Translations under genes and position numbers: made by a program
Part shown: positions 8,183 through 17,265 of the stretch, piece by piece
Layout of the letters: each line of letters begins with the position of its first letter
Position numbering within the stretch: the stretch's first letter is position 1
Notes under the pieces: generated by a model
The model's input: only the letters and a program-made list of their open reading frames with translations
Database searches by the model: none
Told to the model about the DNA's origin: nothing
DNA from: Thermoflavifilum aggregans
GTDB taxonomy: Bacteria; Bacteroidota; Bacteroidia; Chitinophagales; Chitinophagaceae
Direction: 5' to 3'
NCBI RefSeq assembly: GCF_002797735.1
Contig: NZ_PGFG01000001.1
Coordinates: 2,294,001-2,358,000 of the forward strand
DNA length: 64,000 nucleotides

Positions 8183-9154
8183 ATGGCAGACACTAACTTT
8201 CCCCAAGAATCCGCAACTCCTGCAGGCGGAGAACCTACTCCCGAGAAAAAAGGGAGCTGGAGCTTGTTGTACATCATCCTGATCGTCGCCCTTCTGGCTA
8301 CCTGGGGTTATCTGATCTACGACAAATCCCAACACAAACAAAGGGAAATTCAGCTTACCCAGCAAATTACTTCTACCGATTCGGCACGCAATGAGCTGCA
8401 AAAAGAATACGAAGCTGCCAACGCGATGATTGATCAGCTGACATCCCAGAACACCCACATGGATAGTTTGCTGAAAGCCAACAACAAGGAAATCAGTGCC
8501 ATGAGAGCCCGCATCCAGAGCATCCTGAACGATCGCAATGCCACCCGCGCCCAGCTGGAAGAAGCCAGGCAACTCATCCAGCAGCTGAATGCTACTATTG
8601 AAAATTACAAAGCCCAGATTGAAAAACTGGAAGGTGAGAAAATTGTACTGACCCAGCAAAGAGACTCCCTGAAACGCAACTTGGATACAGCTACTCAGGT
8701 CAATCAGCAGTTGACCCAACAGGTGCAACTGGGAAGCGTATTGCACGCATCAGGTATACAGATCATTCCGCTTCATCTGAAAAAAAGCGGTAAGGAAGTG
8801 GAAACATCACGGGCAAAACGGGTCGATATGATGCGTGTGAGCTTTGACCTGGATGAAAACCGGATTACACCTTCCGGTCCCAAAAACATCTATGTGTGCA
8901 TCACCGATCCCGATGGCAAGCCATTGGCAGTGGAAGCCCTGGGTTCTGGCCGGTTTACCCTGGCCGATGGTACTGAAAAGCTCTACACCGCCATGAAGAC
9001 CGTGAATTATGAAACAGGTAAAAAGACACACGTGGATATTGACTGGAAGCAGAATTCCGCTTTTAAACCAGGCACCTATCACGTGGAAATCTATGAAAGC
9101 GGCTACCTGATCGGACAGGGCGATGTGGATATGAAGAAAGGCGGTTTTCTGTGA
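8183..9154 (+). CDS. Membrane-anchored coiled-coil protein of unknown function
   Basis: A 323-residue protein I cannot assign to a named family. Residues 1-25 are polar and Pro/Gly-rich, about 26-46 form one hydrophobic membrane helix, about 52-185 are a long Gln/Glu-rich coiled coil (LTQQITSTDSARNELQKEY and similar heptads), and about 190-320 look like a beta-rich globular domain (VRVSFDLDENRITPSG-like pattern, FKPGTYHVEIYESGYLIG). The topology suggests a cytoplasmic N-terminus and a large periplasmic part. It is convergent with the 1192-residue outer-membrane protein gene, 11 bases away. Similar anchored coiled-coil proteins are common in Bacteroidota, but the role is unknown. Confidence 0.75.
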   Translation: MADTNFPQESATPAGGEPTPEKKGSWSLLYIILIVALLATWGYLIYDKSQHKQREIQLTQQITSTDSARNELQKEYEAANAMIDQLTSQNTHMDSLLKANNKEISAMRARIQSILNDRNATRAQLEEARQLIQQLNATIENYKAQIEKLEGEKIVLTQQRDSLKRNLDTATQVNQQLTQQVQLGSVLHASGIQIIPLHLKKSGKEVETSRAKRVDMMRVSFDLDENRITPSGPKNIYVCITDPDGKPLAVEALGSGRFTLADGTEKLYTAMKTVNYETGKKTHVDIDWKQNSAFKPGTYHVEIYESGYLIGQGDVDMKKGGFL

Positions 9155-9165
9155 GCCGACAAAGC

Positions 9166-12100
9166 TCAAAAAACAGCCCGGAGTGTAGCTGTGCCGGTGT
9201 GCACGATCCTGGCATAACCCGTTTTACGTCCGTCGTAACCAAGGTTGATTTCCAGATTACCTGCCAATCTCCGGATAAGTCCCAGATGCCATAACCAGTT
9301 GGTACCCGGCAACAGGCCCTGCAGCATGCTGAATCCTGCAGGGCTTTGTGCATTGCCTGAAAACTCCACATGGTTGAAACTCAGGCTGCACTCAAGCCGG
9401 GTAGCCGATAGCTGGCTCCAGGTACACGTGCCGGTAACCGACTGGCCCGTGTATGTTTCTCCCCCCCACTCCTGCCGGTTCTGTTTGTGGTTATACCCGT
9501 AAGCCAGAGAAGCACGAAAAGCCGATCCAGACATATATTGCAGCATGGGTGTGAGAGCCATAAATCTGTAATCATACCGCTGATCCGTTACCCGGTCAAT
9601 ACTATCCAGCATTCTTCCCGTTTCCCATGTGATAGATACTTCATATCCGGGTAAAAAAAGCCAGCGGGCATGGGAAATATGTTGACGCGTGATATGCGAT
9701 TCCTGGCCATAAATCATAAAATTTCGGTTGGCAATTGCCTGAAAGGTATAATCAGCAATCCATACACCGGAGGGAGGCTGCAGAAATATGGAATGGCTCA
9801 TGAGGCTTTGACGCTGTAAAAGGGTTGAATCAGTCTGCTGTTTGAAGGGATTCACCAATGGCCCTTTGCTGCCTGCCCGCTGAAGGGAAATGTTCAAATG
9901 GCTTTCCAGATGCATGTGTGTGAGCAACCGGAGTAAAAAAGAAGAAGACTGCAACCGCCATTTCGACGGATCGATGGACAACTGTTCGTCCCACTGGGCC
10001 TGCCGGGTAGGTATGAAAGTATTGGCGGGGGTATATATCCGCACATAATTACCCTGATCTGTAAATACGGCTGGTTGAAATTCATTCACCTGGGGAATCC
10101 CATCGTGATTGTAATCTACCCACACATATTGCCCCTGCCCGGCAGGTACGGGTACATAAGTAAATGCAAGCTGTTGCTGCTGGCCTCCGGCCAAGCCATA
10201 CAGCAGATGATGGTCCATCCATCCTCCCACTGTAATATGATCCACCAGCTGACCGATAAGCTGGGTTCCGGCATCGTGGCCGGTGAGACTGCTATCCTGG
10301 TGAAACAAAAACTGGCTGTCGCGCACCTGCAGGCTCCGGTACGCCACATTCCACTGCAACTGATGCGTGGGATGATTCATATCTCCGTAAAGCCTGATGG
10401 TTTTGCTGATGCTGCCCATGCCAAAGCCTGTATAACCGTGAGGAGCATGGTCCAACCTGTAGGTAGCGCCGATACCCACCCGGTTGTCCTGTGAAGTGCG
10501 GCTCAAATCAAGCCGTGTGATCTGAAAATCATAACTTCCGGGTGATAATGTATCTACAGGTTGCAGATACATGGCATTTTTCTCCTGGTTCCAACCTGTT
10601 GTCAGCTCCCATTGGGTAGTGCCGCTACCCTGCCAGGATTTGGAAAAAACAATCTGGGGTTTCCAGAGTGTGGATGTAAAAAAGGGGCTGCTCACCCGAG
10701 TCAAGGTAGCCTGGCTGGTGGCATGAAAATCCGGCTGGAGATACCGAAGTGTGAGCTGGTGGGAGTTTCCCTGTAATTGCACCTTCTGTGCAGATGACTG
10801 CCCCAGCCGCCAGTATCCCTGCCAAACATACTGCAGACCCAAGCCTTTGGACCGGGAAATGCTCGTGGAAAAGGAAAGCAGGTGCTCATCGGCAGGTGCC
10901 AGCACACTATCCAGCGGCAGGCTCCATGCACGATTGAATTCCACTTCACGAAAGGGCTGCAATGCCTGGAAGCCATGCGATACAAAATCATAATTCACCT
11001 GGGTGTTAAGCGGGATTGGCTTCCCGCCGGTACGGGCCAAGGATCTCTGATCCCGGAAGCTGAGATGAGCAGCCATCCCCTGCTGCGCCGCTGCTGAAGG
11101 AGGAGCAAAGGTGTTGACATTCAATCGGCTCCAGGCCCATTCTCCCTCCACTGTGCTGTGGGACGAGCATTCGGTGCGCACATGGAGGGTAACAAGCTGC
11201 TGGCTTCGGGGGGCCACCAGCAGAACAGCCGCTACGTAATCTCCCTGATGCTGACCATTTACAGGTGCCACCCACGTATACACCCGCCCGTTGGCGAGTG
11301 TGTTGCCCAGCACATAATCCCCCTTTCCTGGCCCTGCATAGCTGAAACTGACGTTGTACAAGGTATCGGCCGCTCCATCCGGTGAGTACAGAAACACGCT
11401 GTCATAGCGGATGCCATTCACAAGCGTGTCTATGCGCCGGTAAAGCACATGCTGGGTCAGACTGGTGTCTGGTACGGCATCGGGGTAAAAAGCCTGATCA
11501 ACCTGACTACCTATCCGGCGCAGAAAAAGTTGCTGGCTAGCATCCAATGGCTGCAACAGGGGAGCCCGTTTGTTATCGGTATTGCTGTACACATGCATAT
11601 CCAACTGCAGGCGTGGCGTAGCCTGCCAGCTCCCTTCTGCGTACCACTGAGCGTTTACATAATGCTGATTGGCATATTCAAATTCCACCTGAATACGACT
11701 ATCCTTGGTAATCAGCCGCCTGGGAGTAAAGCTGATCTGCCCCGTGTTGTAATCAATCACGTAATCCCGGTCTTCTCCCCGCTGAAGCAATTGCCCATCC
11801 AGATACACCTTTTCCGTGCCTGCCAGCACCGTGATCTGGGTTTCCCCCTGGTTGCCATGCAGCGGATAGGGCCCCTGATTGCCTTCCTGGCCCTGAAACA
11901 CGTTTCTGGCCTGGATTCCCCTGGAAACAGCCCCGGCTACCCGAAAAGTCCACCCAGACGATTGCCCGGTATCAACCCTTTCCTTGCTGATTTCTATACC
12001 CTGCAGCCGTTTGTAGAAACGCATGAAATACGTCTGCCCCATCAGGTCAAAATCACCCACCTGCAACTGATAGGGCCGGCGGATAAAGCGCACATATACT

Positions 12101-12744
12101 TCATCCAGATCCTGCAGGGTAACCGTATTGCCGGCAGGCTGCACAGGTAACTGCTGATCGCTAACGGCAGCCTGCACCTGGATACTGTCGCCCAGATAGC
12201 CCGACACCTGAAGATTCAATGCCGAACGCAATATCACGCTCTGGGCATTCCCAAATGAAATGCTTCTGCCCAGGCTCCCGTTGTACTGCAGCCTTCCGGG
12301 TGAAAGCCCTTCCGATGCAGCCTGTTCGGCTTCAGGTGTATAAGGATGATTCAATGCAAATCCCTGTTTCCACGCATCAGGTTTGTGGAAAAATATGGGT
12401 GCCCCCAAAGCTTCATGAAATACGCGATAACTCACCCAAACGCTGTCTGCCGGTGGCTTGCGTTTCCAGACCAGGTAACCTTCCAGCTCATGCGGCAGAT
12501 AACAACTATCGGCAATGCCCGCAATCCGGAGCGTTCCGGGTAAAATACTCAAGCTGTCAATCCTCAGGGTATCCCCCACCACTGCCAATCTTTTCACCCG
12601 CTGATTGTTCCACAGCAAATGTTGCTGGGCAGCTGCCTGTCCCATCCATCCCCAACCCAGCAAACATCCCCACCATACAAAAACCCATCGGTTGCTCGGG
12701 AGAGCAACACACACACGTACACTGCTATTCATACGTAGCTTCAT
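9166..12744 (-). CDS. Large outer-membrane or cell-surface protein
   Basis: An 1192-residue protein with a probable signal peptide (hydrophobic segment ending near the AAAQQ at residues 37-41). An early beta-rich part is followed by EVYVRF and LQVGDFDL strands, then a conserved block with TEKVYLDGQLLQRGEDRDY and a YNTGQISFTPRRLITKDS segment. That block is a small domain I associate with large Bacteroidota surface proteins including the SprA type. The second half is a long series of alternating, aromatic-rich strands and ends in a strand finishing with Phe, as outer-membrane barrels do. It is much shorter than SprA, so it is not a plain SprA. Function unknown; transport or surface structure are possibilities. 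Confidence 0.7.
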   Translation of the reverse strand: MKLRMNSSVRVCVALPSNRWVFVWWGCLLGWGWMGQAAAQQHLLWNNQRVKRLAVVGDTLRIDSLSILPGTLRIAGIADSCYLPHELEGYLVWKRKPPADSVWVSYRVFHEALGAPIFFHKPDAWKQGFALNHPYTPEAEQAASEGLSPGRLQYNGSLGRSISFGNAQSVILRSALNLQVSGYLGDSIQVQAAVSDQQLPVQPAGNTVTLQDLDEVYVRFIRRPYQLQVGDFDLMGQTYFMRFYKRLQGIEISKERVDTGQSSGWTFRVAGAVSRGIQARNVFQGQEGNQGPYPLHGNQGETQITVLAGTEKVYLDGQLLQRGEDRDYVIDYNTGQISFTPRRLITKDSRIQVEFEYANQHYVNAQWYAEGSWQATPRLQLDMHVYSNTDNKRAPLLQPLDASQQLFLRRIGSQVDQAFYPDAVPDTSLTQHVLYRRIDTLVNGIRYDSVFLYSPDGAADTLYNVSFSYAGPGKGDYVLGNTLANGRVYTWVAPVNGQHQGDYVAAVLLVAPRSQQLVTLHVRTECSSHSTVEGEWAWSRLNVNTFAPPSAAAQQGMAAHLSFRDQRSLARTGGKPIPLNTQVNYDFVSHGFQALQPFREVEFNRAWSLPLDSVLAPADEHLLSFSTSISRSKGLGLQYVWQGYWRLGQSSAQKVQLQGNSHQLTLRYLQPDFHATSQATLTRVSSPFFTSTLWKPQIVFSKSWQGSGTTQWELTTGWNQEKNAMYLQPVDTLSPGSYDFQITRLDLSRTSQDNRVGIGATYRLDHAPHGYTGFGMGSISKTIRLYGDMNHPTHQLQWNVAYRSLQVRDSQFLFHQDSSLTGHDAGTQLIGQLVDHITVGGWMDHHLLYGLAGGQQQQLAFTYVPVPAGQGQYVWVDYNHDGIPQVNEFQPAVFTDQGNYVRIYTPANTFIPTRQAQWDEQLSIDPSKWRLQSSSFLLRLLTHMHLESHLNISLQRAGSKGPLVNPFKQQTDSTLLQRQSLMSHSIFLQPPSGVWIADYTFQAIANRNFMIYGQESHITRQHISHARWLFLPGYEVSITWETGRMLDSIDRVTDQRYDYRFMALTPMLQYMSGSAFRASLAYGYNHKQNRQEWGGETYTGQSVTGTCTWSQLSATRLECSLSFNHVEFSGNAQSPAGFSMLQGLLPGTNWLWHLGLIRRLAGNLEINLGYDGRKTGYARIVHTGTATLRAVF

Positions 12745-12859
12745 GGGGGTGCATACAAAAAAACGTTAATTTCCCTAGCCTCTGCAGCGCTGTTCGCTGA
12801 ACTGCACAATCTTCTTCGTAAATTGAACTGATTTGTCTTTTCTGTGTTAAATCATAGCT

Positions 12860-13489
12860 ATGACACCACCTGAAATCATACAGGCCTACGAGCAATATTG
12901 GCTGGAACACGGGCACCGACCGCCTTCCGTGTATGCATTTGCCAAACATATCGGCATTGCTGAGCCGGAGTTCTATGCCCATTACGGGTCATTTTCAGCA
13001 CTGGAAAAAGATTTCTGGAAACAAAGCTTTGAGGGTACCATCCAGCAGCTCCGGCAGGATGAAACCTATCAGCGTTATTCAGCCCGGGAAAAACTGCTGG
13101 CTTTTTATTACCTCTGGATTCAGCAACTGCGTCAACACCGGAGTTATATCTGGCTGCAAAAAAACCGGCTTTTTCTCCCATCTCCCCAAGGTTCTCAGCT
13201 GGAGGGCCTTCGCCATGCCTTTCTGGATTACGTACAGGAATTGATTCAGGCAGGCATGGAAAATAAGGAAATCAAAAAACGCACTTTGCTCTCTGACCGC
13301 TACAAATACGGCTTCTGGGCACAACTGCTTTTTGTGCTGAAGTACTGGATTCATGATGAAAGCAAGGAGTTTGAACTCACCGATGCAGCCATCGAAAAGG
13401 CCGTGAACTTGAGTTTTGACCTGATCGGCAGCCATACATTGGATCAGATTGTGGATTTCGGTAAGTTTTTATTGATGAAAAAAGCATGA
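12860..13489 (+). CDS. TetR-family transcriptional regulator
   Basis: A 209-residue protein with a short N-terminal helix-turn-helix of TetR type (PPSVYAFAKHIGIAEPEFY, then HYGSFSALEKDFW) and a helical C-terminal ligand/dimerisation domain. The recognition helix is less canonical than in classical TetR proteins; in this subfamily the HTH is often weak. Its stop overlaps the start of the kinase-like gene downstream (ATGA), so the two are translated together. This TetR-AarF arrangement suggests a shared function, perhaps membrane-lipid or quinone-related, but the ligand is unknown. Confidence 0.78.
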   Translation: MTPPEIIQAYEQYWLEHGHRPPSVYAFAKHIGIAEPEFYAHYGSFSALEKDFWKQSFEGTIQQLRQDETYQRYSAREKLLAFYYLWIQQLRQHRSYIWLQKNRLFLPSPQGSQLEGLRHAFLDYVQELIQAGMENKEIKKRTLLSDRYKYGFWAQLLFVLKYWIHDESKEFELTDAAIEKAVNLSFDLIGSHTLDQIVDFGKFLLMKKA

Positions 13490-14874
13490 GCTCTGTCAAG
13501 GAACAAAACAGCATTCCCACTGGCAAGGTAGAACGGGCAGCCCGGTTTGCCCTTACGGGCGCCAAACTGGGTGTTAATTACGTAAAACATTATACCCGAA
13601 AGCTGCTCGACCCCGAAGTTTCAAAAGAGGAACTGCATGAGGCCAATGCGGAAGATATTTACGATGTATTGAGCAACCTGAAAGGCAGCGCCCTCAAGGT
13701 GGCACAGATGCTCAGCCTGGACCGGGGCTTTCTGCCTCCGGCCTATGCCCGCCGTTTTGCCCTGTCGCAATACAATGCCCCGCCACTGAGTGGCCCACTG
13801 GTTGTGAATACATTTCTGAAAACGCTGGGGAAAACACCTTCCCAACTTTTTGATCGGTTTAATCCGCATGCCGCCCACGCAGCTTCAATCGGACAGGTTC
13901 ACGAAGCCTGGAAAAACGGTAAAAAACTGGCCGTAAAAATCCAGTATCCCGGCGTTGCTCATAGCGTGAAATCAGATCTGCGGATCGTGAAGCCCATAGC
14001 TATCCGTATCGTAGGTCTGCAGGAGGCCGATATGGATCAATATTTCGAAGAAGTGGAAACCAAATTGCTCGAAGAAACCAACTATCGGCTGGAATTACAA
14101 CGTTCGCAGGAGCTTTCGGCTGTCTGCAATCATTTACCCAACCTGATTTTCCCTCGATACTATCCAGAATATTCTTCCGACAGGATCATCACCATGGATT
14201 GGCTGGATGGCCTGCACCTGCAGGACTTTCTGGCCACGCAACCCAGCCAGGACCTACGCAACCGGGCCGGACAGGCGCTGTGGGATTTCTATCAGTTTCA
14301 GGTGCACCATCTGCGTAAGGTGCATGCCGATCCGCATCCAGGCAATTTTCTGTTTCAGGCCAACGGACAGGTGGGTATCATTGACTTCGGCTGCGTGAAA
14401 GAAATTCCACAGGATTTTTATGAAAACTATTTTGCCCTGACCCGCCCCGAACTGCTGCGCGACGAAGCCCATCGCAGGCAGATTTTCCGGGCATTGGGAA
14501 TATTGCATCCCAGCGATACAGAAAAAGAAATCCGGTTTTTTACTGAATTGTTCCAGAAACTGATTGACCTTACCACATTACCCTTCCAGCGGGAAATTTT
14601 CGATTTCGGTGATGCAGGATTTTTTGAAGAAATTTATGCTTACACTGATTATGTGTATTCCCTCCCTGAAGTGCGTCATTCCAAGATTGTGCGGGGCACA
14701 CGCCACTCGTTGTATGTGAACCGTACCTATTTCGGGCTGTATTCCATTCTGGGCGACCTGAAAGCTCAGGTCAAAACCAGCTGGCAACATATTGAGCAAC
14801 TAAAACAATATGTACCAGCCAGGGTACCATCGGGTGGTCAGCTGCTGCCTTCCGAATGTGTTTCGGAAGGATAA
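13486..14874 (+). CDS. ABC1/AarF/UbiB-family atypical kinase
   Basis: A 462-residue protein of the UbiB/ADCK family. It shows the family N-terminal helix (LKGSALKVAQMLSLD, where the usual KxGQ reads KVAQ), the Ala-rich loop HAASIGQVH, the LAVKIQYPG lysine strand, EETNYRLE, the catalytic HADPHPGNF and the IIDFGCVKE metal-binding motif. Family members support quinone or lipid homeostasis; the substrate is not known. The KVAQ variant of the signature is worth noting. The start overlaps the TetR stop by four bases, and the 3' end overlaps the convergent DUF488 gene by 37 bases. Confidence 0.88.
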   Translation: MSSVKEQNSIPTGKVERAARFALTGAKLGVNYVKHYTRKLLDPEVSKEELHEANAEDIYDVLSNLKGSALKVAQMLSLDRGFLPPAYARRFALSQYNAPPLSGPLVVNTFLKTLGKTPSQLFDRFNPHAAHAASIGQVHEAWKNGKKLAVKIQYPGVAHSVKSDLRIVKPIAIRIVGLQEADMDQYFEEVETKLLEETNYRLELQRSQELSAVCNHLPNLIFPRYYPEYSSDRIITMDWLDGLHLQDFLATQPSQDLRNRAGQALWDFYQFQVHHLRKVHADPHPGNFLFQANGQVGIIDFGCVKEIPQDFYENYFALTRPELLRDEAHRRQIFRALGILHPSDTEKEIRFFTELFQKLIDLTTLPFQREIFDFGDAGFFEEIYAYTDYVYSLPEVRHSKIVRGTRHSLYVNRTYFGLYSILGDLKAQVKTSWQHIEQLKQYVPARVPSGGQLLPSECVSEG

Positions 14875-15410
14875 ACCAGTTTTCCATCGCGGATCTGAGC
14901 AAAAGGAGTGAGCTGATGGGTATGCAAAGTTCCATCCGGATGAATATGCCATACTTCTATACCTTTCGTTACCAGTGCATCGGCCACCAGCATGCGATGA
15001 CAACGCCAGGGCACTGCTTCTGCGCACATGATACATACCCGCTGCCTGCGCGATAGCATCATCAATTCAGCCAATCCCCGGGCAAATGCTTCGGTCTGCA
15101 TGTAATCCGCAAATCCCCTGAAAGCCGGATGGCGCCAGCCGGTATTTACCGAATCCTTCCGCACTTTTCTTCTTCCTCCGAGCTCCGTGAGGAGATAATA
15201 TCCAATTCCCGCTGCCGATAATGACTCAGCCAAAGCTTCGGCATTGAACCAGGGTACAAACCTGGAACCGGGGAAAGATCGGATATCCACCAGCAATTGG
15301 ATGTTATGGTTTTTGAGCAAAGCAATGAATTCATCAATCGGATGCACAGAATGGCCAATGGTGAAGACCCGGAGCGGGTCAGGCTTGTCGTTTTCTTTCT
15401 GCAAAGCCAT
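14838..15410 (-). CDS. DUF488 family protein
   Basis: About 190 residues with the DUF488 pattern: TIGHSVHPIDEFIALL near the N-terminus, LLVDIRSFPGSRFVPWF, ELGGRR, GFADYM, and the Cys-containing CIMCAEAVPWRCHRMLVAD. I chose the ATG at 15410 rather than the one at 15440 because it overlaps the stop of the upstream oxidoreductase gene as TGATG, which implies coupling. The family is of unknown function, although Cys and His are conserved. The 3' end overlaps the convergent kinase gene. Confidence 0.88.
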   Translation of the reverse strand: MALQKENDKPDPLRVFTIGHSVHPIDEFIALLKNHNIQLLVDIRSFPGSRFVPWFNAEALAESLSAAGIGYYLLTELGGRRKVRKDSVNTGWRHPAFRGFADYMQTEAFARGLAELMMLSRRQRVCIMCAEAVPWRCHRMLVADALVTKGIEVWHIHPDGTLHTHQLTPFAQIRDGKLVYPSETHSEGSS

Positions 15411-16799
15411 CAGCGCAGTTTCATTTGCCGGGCATCCCAATAGACCGGCTTTTGCTGTTCATAGCTAAGGTTGCAGGCCAGAGCCGGCGCGGCTGCCCGG
15501 AAACCGAATGTAGCATCTTCAATGATAGGAGCCCTTCCGCGAACGGCATCTATAAATCGTTGCATGTGTGCCTGATGATCGTCATACCCCTCCGGTGCGG
15601 TAAATACAATTTCTTCGGCGGGGGGTGCGATGCGGGTTTGAGGTGGATATTTCCGATCGTATTCGGCCACGAAAGCCTTCTGTACATCTTCCGGGAATGT
15701 GTCAAAACTATCCCATCCGCCATAGCCCGGAGCCTGCGGTAAAGGCTGCCGCCTGAGCCGGCAAGTATGATCGTCTATTTCTATCACCCCTTCCGTACCC
15801 ACCAGGCGGGTATAACCGCCACCTCCGCTGCCATCGGCAAAGTTCACTTCCAGCATTACCCGGAATGCCGGATGCTTACCGGCCGATGCGGGATAATCAA
15901 GCAGAGCAGCCATGATATCCGGCACATCGCGACCATCTTTCCAGTAGCCTGAGCATGCCGGTAGCATAAATGCGCTCCGGGCCCATGGCTCCCGTAATGA
16001 AATGTAAACCACTGAGCAGATGCACAAATAAATCGCCCGGAATGCCCGTTCCATAAGCCTGGTAATTGCGCCAGCGGAAAAAACGAACGGGATCGAAAGG
16101 TACTTTGGGCGTATCCTTCAGAAAAGTATCAAAATCAATGGTCTGAGGGGAAGCATCGGGAGGAATGGAATATTGCCAGGCACCCAATGCATCGTGGCGG
16201 TCAATCCGTGCTTCTACCAAATTAAGATCCCCGATTTCACCGGCTTCGTATAATTTTTTTGCCTGCTCATACAACACACTGCTTACCCGCTGACTGCCCA
16301 CCTGCAGAGGACGTCCCGATTGCTGTTGTGCAACTATCACACCGGCTCCCTGATCTAAAAGCTGCACCATAGGCTTTTCGCAATACACCGCTTTGCCGGC
16401 TTTCAGTGCATCGATGGCAATGGTATTATGCCAAAGGTCGGCCGTGGCAATCAGCACCACATCCACATCATTGCGGCTTAGCAAATCCTGATAGTGACGG
16501 GTGGTATACATGTGATCACCAAACACTTCTTTCGCACGCCGTAGCCTTCCGTCATACAGGTCGGCCACTCCCACCAGCTCTACACCGGGCACCTTCAATG
16601 CCGAACGCGTGTCCTGAAACCCCATGATGCCCATGCCTATCGCAGCAACCCGCACTTTTTCTGCGCCGGAAGCCATAGCAGGCTGATGCAATGCATAGGT
16701 CTTTACTTTGCTCGCTCCCACCGCCGACCACCAGCTGCTACCAGCCATCAGTCCGATCAAACCGCCTAGCCGAGTGAGAAATGTTCTTCTTGATTCCAT
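15410..16799 (-). pseudogene. Gfo/Idh/MocA oxidoreductase split by a frameshift
   Basis: Two frames together encode one family protein. The first (16799 to about 15947) starts with a Tat-like signal (SRRTFLTRL, then hydrophobic), a Rossmann segment VRVAAIGMGIMGFQD and the family EKPMV motif. It reaches ERIYATGMLR, then runs into unrelated residues and stops at 15897. The second frame takes over with YWKDGRDVPDIMAALLDYP and continues to the natural end at 15410 (GYDDHQAHMQRFIDAVRG and a normal C-terminus). One extra base at about 15947 accounts for the change. There is no slippery homopolymer, so a real frameshift mutation or a base-call error is more likely than programmed shifting. The downstream DUF488 gene is coupled to its stop. 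Confidence 0.85.
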
Positions 16800-16815
16800 A
16801 TCGTAAAAATTACAG

Positions 16816-17097
16816 TCAAGTTTTTCGGATCATGTTTCGCAGCAAAGCCACGATAAACGTAAAAATGGCAGAACCTATAATGGCCCAGATAACGGGAAAT
16901 GACTCACCCTGAATATGAACGGCCAGGATAAGGGGCAGATGCAGCTGGGCGGCTAGCCAGGTACCCATGTAAGCCCCAATTAGGCCTACTACCAGAGAAA
17001 CCAAGCAACCTCCCAGGTTGTAGCCTGCCAGGCTTTGTCCAATGGCTCCACAAATAGCTGCAATCAGAAGTAAAAGGAGAAAATTACCGGTTGTCAT
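16816..17097 (-). CDS. GlsB/YeaQ/YmgE-family small membrane protein
   Basis: A 93-residue, very hydrophobic protein with three likely membrane helices and Gly-rich turns (AAICGAIGQSLAGYNLGG, VGLIGAYMGTWLA, AIIGSAIFTFIVALL). This is the pattern of the transglycosylase-associated GlsB/YeaQ/YmgE family, linked to stress in other bacteria. The start at 17097 (MTTGNFLLLLL) is preferred over the 5' extension starting at 17139, which begins inside the region upstream of gcvP. Function is not established. Confidence 0.78.
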   Translation of the reverse strand: MTTGNFLLLLLIAAICGAIGQSLAGYNLGGCLVSLVVGLIGAYMGTWLAAQLHLPLILAVHIQGESFPVIWAIIGSAIFTFIVALLRNMIRKT

Positions 17098-17230
17098 AAA
17101 AAAGAAAATGAAAAATAGCTTTTCTTTTTGAAAATACAAACAAATGCAGCCTTGTTATGTTGTTTCGTGCAAGAATCAAAAGGGATGGCTGATATATTTC
17201 TGGCTCATGCTTTTTCCGGCAAGACTGTCC

Positions 17231-17238
17231 TAAATTTG
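17231..17238 (+). promoter_or_regulatory. Candidate -7 box for gcvP
   Basis: TAAATTTG, an exact TAnnTTTG match, 27 bases before the chosen gcvP ATG at 17266. It argues against the longer N-terminus that would begin at 17128. No clear -33 TTG, only a T-rich run about 20 bases upstream. Confidence 0.45.
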
Positions 17239-17265
17239 TGGCTTCTAAATACAGTGGTCAACTCT

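Noticed and set aside
15940-15956. Programmed frameshift in the Gfo/Idh/MocA gene
   Set aside because: No slippery heptamer, homopolymer or following structure was seen at the site.
17128-17265. 46-residue N-terminal extension of GcvP
   Set aside because: Not conserved and covers a -7 promoter box; the family protein starts at MHHDQQGYAPF.
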